From Enoplolaimus lenunculus (taxonomy: Eukaryota; Nematoda; Enoplea; Enoplida; Thoracostomopsidae): DNA of 64,000 nt. The stretch covers positions 1-64,000 of the forward strand of contig JASANG010003962.1 in NCBI GenBank assembly GCA_030248215.1, written 5' to 3'. The notes beneath the pieces were generated by a model. That model did no database searches. It saw only the letters and a program-made list of their open reading frames with translations, and was not told where the DNA came from. A program made the position numbers and the translations under genes. Shown here in pieces: positions 42,301 through 55,400 of this stretch (position 1 is the first letter of the stretch; each line of letters begins with the position of its first letter).

Positions 42301-42650
42301 TAACTATCGAAATTGGACCCATGTACATATCAGGGGAGCAACGTTTTTCTGCTGGACTACAATAGAGCAAGCTTACGGTTTATTCTAAATTTCTGCTTAG
42401 GCTTAGATATAATTTCTCATTCTTACACTTAGTCGGCCCATGTAAAGATCAGGGGCGGAACTTTTTTCTATGGGACTACAATATAGTAAGCTTAAGCTTT
42501 AGACTAATTTTTGGCCTGGCTAGACTTAAGCTTAGGGATATGCTTACAATACTGTTTCACCCCTGTTTTGTACGTTGGCCCGCTTCGTCCTAGACTAAGA
42601 AATACGATTATATACTGTTATGCCCTGTTCTATACATTGGCCCGAAAATG
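42301..42650. repeat. Cluster of TAAGCC-core MITE pieces
   Basis: Two or three overlapping pieces share CCCATGTA(A/C)A(G/T)ATCAGGGG, GGGACTACAATA and CTTAGGC words. The best-bounded one is 42433-42586. The 125-codon minus-strand frame across this area is made of repeat sequence. Confidence 0.6.
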
Positions 42651-43442
42651 CCCGAAGCTCCAGCAAAACTTGTACTGGAGCCGTAGACAGACCTCCGGTT
42701 GTACCCAGGTATATACTAACTTCTTCATGAAATTCAACTAACTTCACTTTACTCAAATTTGATATGACATTAGTTACATATAAACCTTTTTTGTCTAAAC
42801 AGCCAAAAAAACCGTTGGAAAATAAACTAAAATGTGGCAGAAAAAAAGTGATGACTGAAAACAGTTTTATACCATAATAACTCTCAGCCATTACATACAA
42901 AGTGCATGCATGAAAGAACATAGCACTCATGGTGAATGTGATATATTTTGTATATAAACTAAAGCTTAACACTTCGAAACAATCTTCGGTTCGGTGAATT
43001 TGAAGTTTATGGAGACCGCGCCCCAGAAAACATTTGATGCCTTACTCTGATGCCGCTATAAAGTTACGATAACAGGACTAGAACAAGCGCCACAAATGTG
43101 ATAACCGTGATAACGAGGAATGGTGACGTGGTATTTTAAGACACGTTATAATATATAAAAAACATATCTATTCCCTTATCGGCAAAATAATGGCACACGG
43201 CCATGCTAATTCTGCATAGGTTAACTTTAATATAGATCCGCACAAAACAACTTGTCACGGCATTCTGGATTCATCAAGTTCATGAACCGTTGTACGACCA
43301 AAGTTAAGAGCAGCCATTACAATAGTAAATTGCGAAGTCCTCTCAATTGTCTTAAAGTAACTTCTTGTTCAAAGGTGAAAGATGTATTCTGTTACTGCAA
43401 AACATATAACTAAAGCAAGCTTACAAATGCCGGTAATATTCA
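42651..43442. other. 3' flank of the coiled-coil gene
   Basis: This should contain the 3' untranslated region of the minus-strand gene ending at 43443. No clear polyadenylation signal, exon or repeat was identified. Confidence 0.35.
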
Positions 43443-46400
43443 TCAGACACCCAAATGACTAGATGATCCGCCAGTAGAAATACCAGATTCTCCAGGCGTG
43501 TATTCGCAGCATGATGAATTTTTTCCTTCATGGCTAACTGATGATGTACTTGCTAGTTCACATTTGTAAACTGGACTATTGTATTTAATTTTTGTAGTAT
43601 TGCATTCGGCTAACATAAGAGATGTTTGGTTGCAGTCGTTACCAAATTGCTTGGGTTCATTAGTCTGCGTGTCATTGGTGCTTACATTATCCAGCACATG
43701 CGCCCTCCATTCATTTTGCTTTAATAATTTTTTCTCAAAATCAAGAGTGTCAGGCCGCGCAGGGCGAGGCACAGGACATACAAAATCAGATCTTTTATTT
43801 TTGCCAAACTCATTGGTTAGACTAGAAGTATCAGCTTGATCATTATGCATTTCGTTTTCACTCAAAATCTTGCCTTGACTTTGACGTATGGAAAAGTCAG
43901 ACGACTCTGATATCCGGCTGATATGGTGCTGGAGTGGAACAACTGTTGATAACGGCAAACACTTAACAACGCCACCTCGCAGTGCAGTCGGGCTTTTGCC
44001 AAAAGAATTACAAACAATATTGTGGTGTGTTTCGCCCTGACTGCTTGTGCAAAACCCTCCAATAGAGTATGTCGGATTATTAACCGCAAGACCTGTTTCA
44101 ACTGTAACTTGAGGTACATTACTAATATTTTGTGACAAATAGAGATGGGGATAAGGTTGTGTACTCCAATCACTGGACAATACGGTCTGAGTTGTGTTAT
44201 CACAAGTATGCGATGTAAAGGTGGATAGTTTCAGAGCTGACTGTTGGTCAAACTTAGCATGCCCTGACACATCGTTCCCAATGCATACTGCCCTACGCTC
44301 AACCAAATCTGCTTCGCTAATGTGCTTTAAATGATTGCTTGACGGTAGTGTTGAATCATATTGCGCTAGTTCTGCGGTTACTGATGCAGATTTCGAAACA
44401 GCTCCAAAACAAGAAGCGAATGCACCATTATCAATAGCATCAGATTCAAATAATTCATTGGTGTGCAATTGTGATCGTCCACTGATGTGGTGACATACAT
44501 CGGCTAATGAACCTTTTTTTGTAGGTAGTGGCCGAGTAATAGCCAGTTGAGATAATGACATATTCTCGGTACAAGTATTTCTCCAATCATCATACGAGTG
44601 TGCTCTGGTATGAGATATAATCTTTGGTTTCGCTCCCGAATTTCCTGTAGATCTAGAGTTTCCAGAAACTTGGATAGTGTTTGTACTTGCAGCAGATAAC
44701 TGAGATGGATTCTTAACAAACTTAATGAAACGATCCGTTCGCTTAGGAATGCCGGTATGCGGCCTAGGCGGCTGGTTAACTATATCTAGTCTGCTGTAAT
44801 TATTGACTGTGCGACTGCATCTTCCAACGGCAGTTGCGGAATCACTTCGACGTCCAATACCAGTACGAGAAAATCCTAAATTAGAGAAAACACTATGTGG
44901 CGGTGATTCCCGTGAGCGTCTAGCAGAGTTTTTAATACTATCACTATTTTCATTTGTTACTACATTATCAACCAATTTTGGCGCACATGTAGGTGCTACA
45001 TGTTTCGAACAATCCACCAACTGATTACTTGAGTATTTTGCATTCTGCCCAAAGAGTGAATCATGTAGCATTTGTGAATCTGGATATCCAGGAGGGCGTC
45101 CACGTAGGTCAACTGCGTTCACAAGAGGATGTGAAGTCTTGCGATTGCAAGGTTGAAACAAAAGTTGCCGGTGTTGCTGAGAGAAATGATCAGATTGTTT
45201 CGGTTGTTGGATAAACTGTGGCACTGGTATGTATTGAGTACTCCTACCCGCAATAGTGCAAGGTCCATATATTCCTGTGGGTGTGCCGAATGATAACAAC
45301 GAGCGGCAGAAATCATGCTGGTTCGCAATATATGACGTCGAATGTTGAGGATCTTTTTGATGGTTGTATAACCCGCTATTTGGCAGCGGATAATATATTG
45401 AATTACTGAAAGAACTCAATTTGTGAGCAGAAGCCTGAAAAGCTGGTGTCTGAGAATTTTCAACATCAGATTCTGCAGTAATGCTTGAACTGACCGTTGA
45501 CATATTACTTGTCTCACCATAATATGATGACTTATATATAGACCTGGAAGTGTTACTGAAGACCGGAGAGCATTTTCGTATGTCAAATCCAATACCGAAA
45601 GCTGCAAGCATAGCACCCATACCGAAAACTAACTGTGATGTTGATTTACATACTTCTGGTGTCTCATTGATTACCGATGAAGCTGCTGAATGCTGCTGCG
45701 AATTTCTTCTAAATCTACGGCTGGCTGGCGAAACTCCGTTTCCCGTTGCACCAACTGGCAAACTAGAAACACTTGGCAGATCTAATAATCGTCTCAAAGC
45801 ATCATCATCGCGTCCCTGAAAATTGGCTCCAATAGTTTTTGCTGCTGTTGTTGTTATTGTTGTTGTTGTTATTGTTGCTGATGTTGTTGTTGTTGCTGCT
45901 GTTGTTGAATTAAAATTAGTAGCATAGCACTGTTGGGTGGACAAGGTGCTTTCCGTCGCGTGAAACAATAACGGATCACACAAATTAGTTGACAATTGCG
46001 ATGGTATAACAGTATCTTTTGCAAGCATACTATCATCACTGTAATGATCCAACCCTAAAATGAAGTAATCGAAGCATTTCAGATTAAGATAACTACGATA
46101 TGTACATTACGTACATATTTATACTTAAACCTCTGAGTACTTAACTAGTTATTAAGAAAGCAACAATGCAAGAGGTACACGTATATAGACTGGTTCAGCA
46201 GTTATACTGACTCAACGACGCTTAAAACGTGTTGATATTTCCCATTTTCAAAACAACCGTCGAAGTATTGTCTATTTAGCGTTTTTCACACAAATCTATG
46301 CAAATCAAAACTTCGGTAATTGCCCGATAGTTCCGAAATCATAAAAGACGAACTATTGTTGAGAAGGAACATCATGTGTAGGTTTAAAAATTTAAGGCCC

Positions 46401-49400
46401 CTGGTTTGAAATCTAATAGTGCATATATACGTGAGGACGTGAATGTAATAACTCTTCCCATAGAGTCATAAACAGTATTAATAAACGCGATTATGATCCA
46501 AACCGCTCGTTTCTTGTACGCAATCGCTCGCGAACAGGTTTAAACTGTTTGCAATCACTGTGACAATACTCACGATAGCAACCGCGATTGCTTGTATAAA
46601 ATTTTTTATTCAAACGCTGTAAACGCGGTTACAATTATGATTTCAAACGCAATCACGTCGCCTGACAGGACTGGACCCCATCAATAATTCAACTGCAATT
46701 ATAACAAGACGTACTCGCTATTAGTGCGCACTTATATTCTACACGCGATCGTATTTCGAGAATACGGTGGGGATCATCAGATTCTCTGCTGCAGTGGTTT
46801 TACGGTTAACCGCAATTTATGTGGACACAAAAACCGCGGTTGTGATCACGGTTGAGCACGCAGTTTCGCGGTTCCAGACGCGGCTAAAATTGCGGTTACA
46901 GACGCGGCTAAAATTGTGGTTACAGACGCGGCTAAAATTGCGGTTATAGACGCGGCTAAAATTGCGGATATAGACGCCACCACTAAAATTGGTTACACAC
47001 GCGGCTAAAATTGTGGTTACAGAACGACGCTAAAATTGCGGTTACAAACGCGGCTAGAATTGCGGTTATAGACGCGGCTAAAATTGCGGATATAGACGCC
47101 ACCACTAAAATTGGTTACACACGCGGCTAAAATTGTGGTTACAGAACGACGCTAAAATTGCGGTTACAGACCTGGCTAAAATTGCGGTTACAGACGTGGC
47201 TAAAATTGCGGTTACAGACGTGGCTAAAATTGCGGTTACAAACGCGGCTAAAATTGCGGTTACAGACGTGGCTAAAATTGCGGTTACAAACGCGGCTAAA
47301 ATTGCGGTTACAGACGTGGCTAAAATTGCGGTTACAGACGTGGCTAAGATTGCGGGTACAGACGGGGCTAAAATTGCGGTTACAGACGTGGCTAAAATTG
47401 CGGTTACAGACGTGGCTAAAATTGCGGTTACAGACGTGGCCAAAATTGCGGTTACAGACTCGGCTAAAATTGCGGTTGCAGACTCGGCTAAAATTGCAGT
47501 TATAGACGTGGTTAAAATTGCGGTTACAGACGTGGTTAAAATTGCGGTTACAGACGAGACTAAACTGCGGTTACAAGTGCAATCGGAACTTTCAGCTTAG
47601 TGGCTTTTTGCAACGGCGTTCTATATTCCATTTACGTATTAATGATACCTTTAAATGTCACGATGCACTTTTTTGTTGTCCACAATGGTGGTAGGACTGG
47701 ATCACTGACATTCCACAGGTCTGGACCAGACAGACGTCGACGCACACTTGATATTTAGGGTCAAATCTAGTTTCTAAATACGTGGTCATTCCTAACTGCG
47801 ACCGCTGTTCAACCCGCAACTGCGACCGCCGTTAAAAACGGGACTGCAACTGCGGTTTAAACTGCGATTGTGAACGCAATTAAAATCGCGACTACGATCG
47901 CTTCTCAAGCCGCGATCAGTCAAAAACTCAGACGGGATTACAAAACCGCAACCGCAATGAACGGGGAAGCAATCGCGGTTTTTGCGCACTTAATTTTGTC
48001 AGCGACCGTACATGTTGCTTTACCGTTGCAATCATTTCGTATCTCAGGGTGCGCCTCTGAGCGCTGCCAGTTAATAGAAATGCTTAAGAAACAAATTAGG
48101 AAACTCAAAACACAAAGATAAAATTCAGATATCCTGCAATTGGGGTACAAAACATTTCCGATATCCATCATTTGTCGAAAAGCTATATTTTGAGCATAAA
48201 TTTAATATAAATGCTTCTTTCATAAACAATATTTATGCATCCTTTTGTGCTATCTAGTGCTAGTGAGCGATAGAATTACAAAAAGCTAACAACACTATGC
48301 AAAGGAAAGACAAAATAATATAAAACTCATGCATTAAACATATTATCAACATAGAAAATTAGCTCACCAACCTGACAAAACATATTTTAGCGGAGACAAC
48401 TTCCCCTTTTCTTTCACATAATTACCGCCAAATGATATTTGGCTGTACGGAATGTCGTGTTTAGGATTGTTATTCTCTAGCCGATCGACTTGATATGAAT
48501 GAATGCTAGAGTTATTTGCTATGATACAGTCAAGGCCTTTTGTTGAGAGAGACGAGTCAAGCGTAGTTTTATCAGTTTTAATGGGTTGTTGATGATTTTG
48601 TACATGGTATGTCGTATTTATCAACCTAGCAGTATGATATAAATTAGGCGTAGAGCTTGATAGGATTTTCCTGGAACAATCTGTTCCCGTACTGGTATCA
48701 AAACAGTCGCAATCAGTTACTGCAGAGAGCGCGGTCGCCGAAGATTGGAGTTTAACTGAAGTTCCAGAAGCGCGTGAAATGTCTGCGTCGCTTGCGATAT
48801 CAGCCGCTGAAGAACTGCAGTTGGAATTTGGTGAAATATTCACACACAGACCATCAGCAAATGCTAAATCAGCAGGAAGGCCTTGTCCAATTGGAGTGCG
48901 ACGACGAGGTAAAGTAAATGCTGCCATATCTTTATCGCCTGCAAAATTCTGTAGTTCACAGTTAGAAGATAACTTACTGTTATTAGGTTACAGAGAAGGG
49001 TATGGGTAAATATTTGTTTCCCCATACCAGGGTGCAACCGGAATTACAATTTACCGCAACCTGAAAATGAAAAACAAATGCCATCGAAAAATTCATTTTA
49101 ATTTTCTATTTTGCAATATTTTTAGATTTCCATAATCCACGGAAGCAAAATCTACCGTCGATGGTTTATTTTCGGCGATTGTCCAGGTTATGATACTATA
49201 CTAATGAAATCTATTTAATTTTTATTGTCATTTTTAGTGAAATATCTTAATTTACACCGAACAAAATTTAATACCGGAATATTTAATTCCGGTAAAAATA
49301 TACGGAACCAGAACGTGAAAAAATGCCGGAATCGGAACCAGAACTCCGGTTGCATCTTGCCCCACACCCAAGGTGCAAAGCGGAACTGGATTATACCAAA

Positions 49401-52400
49401 ATCGGAACGACAAATTTATGCCGGAATCGTAATCGGAACCAGAAATTAATGTGACTGTACAGACAATTTGCATTAACATAATATAATATTGATTAAGAGT
49501 ATCTGTTGGCTGGCAACAATTTTAAAAACGTCGTATGAACAAATTGGTGACGATATTTGGTTTTGTAAATCTAAACTACAATCAATTATTGATATGTTAC
49601 CACATCGAAAGCAATTTAACAGATAAATGATACAGAATTTTTATGCAATGTATCACAACGAGTAGGATTAAAATGAAATTTTCAAAATTCCGATTCCGAT
49701 TGATCGTGAAATCGGATTGGCTTCTTAACTTGTCCTGAATCGGAATTCTAATCGGAATCGGACTTGCGGTTGCACCTTGCCCACACCCGTTAAACGAGCA
49801 CTGAGCAGAACAGAAATATAAATTTCTCATTGAGGTGCAACCGTTTAAAATTTACATGATCCATCAAGAATTCTTAACTGCGAATTTTTAAAATAATAAT
49901 TTATGTGTAACCGTGAAGGTTTATCTAGTTCGACGTCATATAGGTCGGCGGCATTGTAGAATTCGAAACAATTTAGACGGATACAGTTAGATAAATTTTA
50001 AAAAGTTTAATAACATTTACCCGCAAATAATTTCAAACATGCCACACCCTTTCACAAGTACTTGATACAAAACAAAACATTGAAAAAATTTGGGTCATGC
50101 ATAAAAGACTTGTAATTTTCAAAATGGTTTGACTAAATCAACTGCCAAAAAGACTACTAAGCACTACGATGAACTGCATTAGACGGATGGGCTGCGCGTA
50201 CTATTGGAATTACTCTGTACCTATCAATAATAAGTTGGTGAACTGAAGAAAGTGTTTAGTAAAGCACGTAAAAGGTAAAAATTTTGCTAATTTTGAAACG
50301 GTCGTGATGTCTATACAAAATAATACAATATCCACAGTTGCACAACAACACTAACGTCCAATGAACGGCATTCTATAGCTCAAGCAAAGCACAAAACGCT
50401 CACAGTACTACTAACATAAAAATGGCATAAATACTTCATGCATTTTCTGCATTAAAATAAAATTGGTTACTTCAAGTATAAATGTCCGACGGGTTCTATC
50501 CATTGCTAAACACAAATTACTTATAAATTATATGATTTGTATCTCGTACGTATAAGGCAGAATATATCGAAATTGCTTAGTAAAATATTATATATCAGTT
50601 TGTGACCGGATACTAAGAAATGACGGAACCGGAAAATCTAATACGGCCGGAACCAGATAATTAATTAAAATGTAATACTAGATTGCATTCAAATATCAGA
50701 ACCTAGCTAACAACATTCTTCCTTCATTGGCTTAAGGTATCCAAAGTGCTTACGTGACAAAGTTTAACATCTCACGCCGATGCATTTTAACACTTCAACA
50801 AATACCCTATTCCATTATTCCATGTTTTTGTAGCGGTGTGTTCAGTGGCAAGACTTGTTTGGCATTATTTCTGCTTAGGCTTAGTTAGACTTATTTTTAT
50901 GCTGAAGTTTTGATAAGCCTTAGGAATAGGAATATGCTGAGATATATGCAGTAACGCCCGTGAAAGAACACTGGTCATCTGTAATCTCTATTAGATTTTC
51001 CAGTCTTATTGTAACACAATAAAAATTGTGAACGTGCACGGGCACATGCATGCATTTACATTATCCAGTACTGCATCTCCAGAGGGAACCCCCTGCTACT
51101 TGGTTACTGACTGCTATTCATTTTTAACCCACTCTTCGTTACTGATATATTCGGTATTGCGACTATCTGTTGAATAAAACGTTTATTTTTCGTGTATTAA
51201 AAACGTGAGCGATAATGCAAGATTATACTTAGGAATGCACTAAAGTTTCGAACGAACTCAACTTTAATTGGTCCTGGAGTCTTAATTATGCACTACAATT
51301 AGGGACCAGTCGTAGTGGGACTACATTTATTGAGCGAAGCTCGAACACACGTAAGCAATTAAAGTAATATGCAAATTATTTATTAGCTAACTATTCATTT
51401 ATCGGTTTTGGAGGTTTGTAAGCAATTTCCTCAGATTCCTCGCACCCAAAAACCCTTCAGCCACCCTATAATTTTAAGAAATAATTTAAAAAGTCCTAAT
51501 TTTGTCTTGTCAATTAAGCTAATATGCAAATTAAATATTAGCTAACTATTCAATAATCGGTGTTGGAGGTTTGTAAACAATTTATTCAGATTCCTCGCAC
51601 CCAGAAACCTTCAGTGAACCCTAAAAATTATTGAAATAATTTAAAAAATCATAGTTTTGCCTTGTTAATTAAGCTAATATGCAAATTAGGTATTAGCTAA
51701 CTATTCAATTATCGGTTTTGGATGTTTGTAAACTATTTATTCAAATTCCATACACCTAAAAACCCTTTAGTGCTGAAAATATATTGCTTTTAACCTTAAT
51801 AATTAGTGAAATATTGTAAAAAGTCCTAATTTAGGCTTATAACCTATACTAATATGCAAATTATCTATTAGCTTACTGCTCAATCATCGGTTTTGGAGGT
51901 TTGAAAACAGTGTACGCAGATTCCTCGCACCCAAAAACCCTTTAATGCTAAAATTAGATTGCTTCTAACTGTAATAATTAGTGAAATATTATGGAAAGTC
52001 CTAATTTAGGCTTAATTAATTATGCAAATTAGCCTGTAGCTACTAAACGGCTTGCAATTTTAAAACCCCAATGCGAGGTTAACACTCCAGGATAATTGGC
52101 TTTCAAACAAAAAAAGTTTATCAAAATCGGTTCAGCCGTTCCTGAGATTCTTTTCGGACGGACAGACGGACATCCACCTTTCGACCGCCAAGTACAAAAC
52201 ATAAAACGCTTCGCGAAACTCCGAACTTCGCTCGGAGTTTCGCTTCGCTCAATAATTGACATTTATGGACTCAAATTAGAGTTTAGGAAGTCTATCCGCT
52301 TATGGACGACTCTATTTGGGCTTCAAAATGGGGACCCCGCCCCCCTTATATGCGGTTATCCGGTCGCACCTTAGCATTTATATGCATGTATGTATATATT

Positions 52401-55400
52401 TTTATATCAGGGCGCAACCGGAACTCCAGTTATGGCATTTTTCACTTTTCGGTTCCGGTAAATTTTTACAGGATTTGAAAATTCCGGTGTTATTAAATTT
52501 TTATGAGTTTTTAAGTTTGCTAATCTTTAACAAGCCTTTTTAAACTCACTGTTCAAATAGTGACGATAACAATGAAATAGATTTGATTAGTATAGTATAT
52601 AAATATAAACCTTAACAGTTACCGAAAATAAACCATATAAGGTAGACTTCGCTTCAATGGATAAGGAAAAGCCAACGTACAGGATATTATTAAGTCAATA
52701 TTATATGTATCTTTAACTAAGGCTATTTCACCAATAATACAGCAAAAAAAATTAAAATTAATTTTTCGGTGGCATACATTTGTCACTCCGGTTTCGTTAA
52801 TTTTTTCAAATCCCGGTTCCGGCAAATTGTAATTTCGGTTGCACCCTAGTTTATATGTATATGTATATCCGGCATCCGGTAGGTTTATATTGGAAACCGG
52901 AACCAGATATTTGGTTTTTGCCGGATATCAAACCGAAACCGGTTTTTTAAGTTTGCTAATCTTTAAGAAGCCTTTTTAAAGCCATTTGTTCAAATAGTGA
53001 CGATACCAATGAAATGGATTTAATTAGTATATATAGTATACAAATATAAACCTTAACAGTCACCGAAAACAAACCATCAAAGGTAGATTTCGCTTCAGTG
53101 GATAACGAAAAGCCAAAATACAGGAGATTAAGTCAATATTATACATCCAACTAAGGTTATTTCACCAACAATACAGCAAAAAATACATTTGTCACTTTCC
53201 CGTTCCGGCAATTTTTTCAAATCCCGGCTCCGGCAAATTGTAATTCCGTTTGCACCCTTGTTTATATGTATATTTACATATATCAGGCAGGTTTACATTT
53301 TAAACCGGAACCAGATATCCATCGTCCGCCCCCGGGGCGTCCGAAGATGGGTTTTCGTTAGCCGGCCCTGGTAACCCTGCATACTGGGGTCGGATTCTTC
53401 TACTGTGAGGGGGCATACACCCAAATCCGGGCCCCTGGCCATGCCAGATCTGGCAACGAAATGTAATGAGAGACGCTATCGGGTGTTCATGCTGCAGAAG
53501 GTGGCTTCATAGAGAATGAGTACAATGATCAAAAGCGCAGCTTCTGGCGCTAGAGGTGTATTATGGCAATGCGACGACTGTGCCCAGGAACGACATGCTC
53601 CCCAGATTGCGCGGAATAACCTGCCACTCCAACATCACCGTCACCAACGTCAGCTGAATCAGGAATCTCCGATAATTCGTTCCGCTCAGCTTTAAGCGAG
53701 CAGCTAGTCAAAAACCCGGATGAAGTCAACATTCTAGTCTGGAATGCAAACAGGATTACTACTTCAGCCAAGAGATCTGAATTACTAGACCAACTGGCGG
53801 AACGCGAATTCGACATGGCAGTCCTACAAGAAACAGATCTCCAACCCCATCAGCAGTTCAGCCTGCCCGGATGGAACACGATCCGAAAAGACCGGAACTA
53901 GGCAGAATCGATGCCCGGCACAAGGGGATGGGGTAGCTACACTCATCCGAAGCGGGATTCAGTTTCAAGAGGTGGTAGACAGCATCACAGCGCCAACTGA
54001 CAATACAACGGATGCCTTACAAGAGCGGCTATTTGGGAAGAACCGGAATGTGCGGCTCATGAACTGTTACGTCCCTACAATTCGAACCTCGGCCGCCGAA
54101 CAAAAAACTCAGCAGCTCGACCCATCCTATCTCCCTTCGGGTACAGACGACTTGATCGCTGGTGACGTAAACGCTTACAGCCCTGCCTGGGACGAGCAAT
54201 GACAAGAAGCGGATGACCTGGGTGCGAACATAGAAGAATGGCTAGTTAATTCGGACATGCTAGTTACAACTCCCGGTACTGGTACGCAGATACATCCTGC
54301 AACCGGCAACTCATCAGCTCCTGGTGTCGTTTTTGCTAACCTTGTGTTGGAAAGATGCACCCGCCGCGTGGAAAGGGATACACGGAGATCAGACCACCGC
54401 CCTATAATCATCACCTGTGACGTAGACCTAGGGATACGCGACACCTGAAGACCCAGCTACGAAGTCGCTGGGTCCACAACAAGGCTAACTGGGTCAAGTT
54501 CCGCAACGCCCTGGATCACTAACTCCAGAATGCAACGTTAAGGACGAATGCATGGAAGCAATTCGTGAAAGGACGCTTGCAGCAAAAGGCTATCACGTAG
54601 ACCCAGTTCAGCGGCAACTGTAGCTCCTAGCAACGTACCACGCGCGAAGCACAATAGCACAAGCAAAGTAAAAGGCGTGGCAAGAGCTCATAGTTTCGCT
54701 GGACGCCAAATCCAACCCAAGCAAAGTCCGGCACACGTTGAAATCCCTTGATGGCAGAGGGAAAGTAGCCTCAAACGGTAGCTGCCTAGTCCGAGGACTC
54801 GATGTACTCAAATCACCCGCGAAGTCAGCGATGTTCGAACAACGAAGAACGATCTTGAAGATGTCGCCACGTTTAGAGAAACACGGTTGAAGTACCCAGG
54901 CTGCAGTAGGGGTTGCGAAGGTTCGTGCAAACGCCTGAAGATGCAATAACTACAAGCAGGTATCCGTAAGCTCTCCACCAAGAGCGCCCCTGGAGAAGAT
55001 GGCCTGTCAAACGCCATGGTAAAAGAACTGTCCCCTATGGCGCTAGAAGCAATATTGGCCCTTTTCAACCTGTGCAAGGAAAAGAGATACTACAATGGAA
55101 ATTGGAACTTCGGCACCATAATTCCAATGCTGAAAAACGCAAGGACCCCAAACAGACTCCATCGTCCCCTTCTATATGCCTCAAGTCTTGACTAGCGAAG
55201 CTTTTGGAGCGCATTGTGAAACAGAGAATGACTTATCTAATCGAAACGAGGCGGATCTCCCACGAGATGGCCGACGATCTGAACGCGAAACCGCCGGTAC
55301 TCACTGTGATGGTACTCATTGATTTCAGTCGCGCCTTCGACACGATGTGGCAAACGGGTCTGATCAGCAAGAAGCTAAATTTCGGACTCCCACTGTGCCT

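Noticed and set aside
42595-42972. 125-codon minus-strand frame with hydrophobic stretches
   Set aside because: It runs through MITE-derived sequence at one end and has no recognisable domain or splice support.
47105-47600. Long open frames on both strands (KIAVTDVA and LKLRLQTW repeats)
   Set aside because: They are produced by the 24-bp minisatellite, whose period is a multiple of three; there is no start or splice context.
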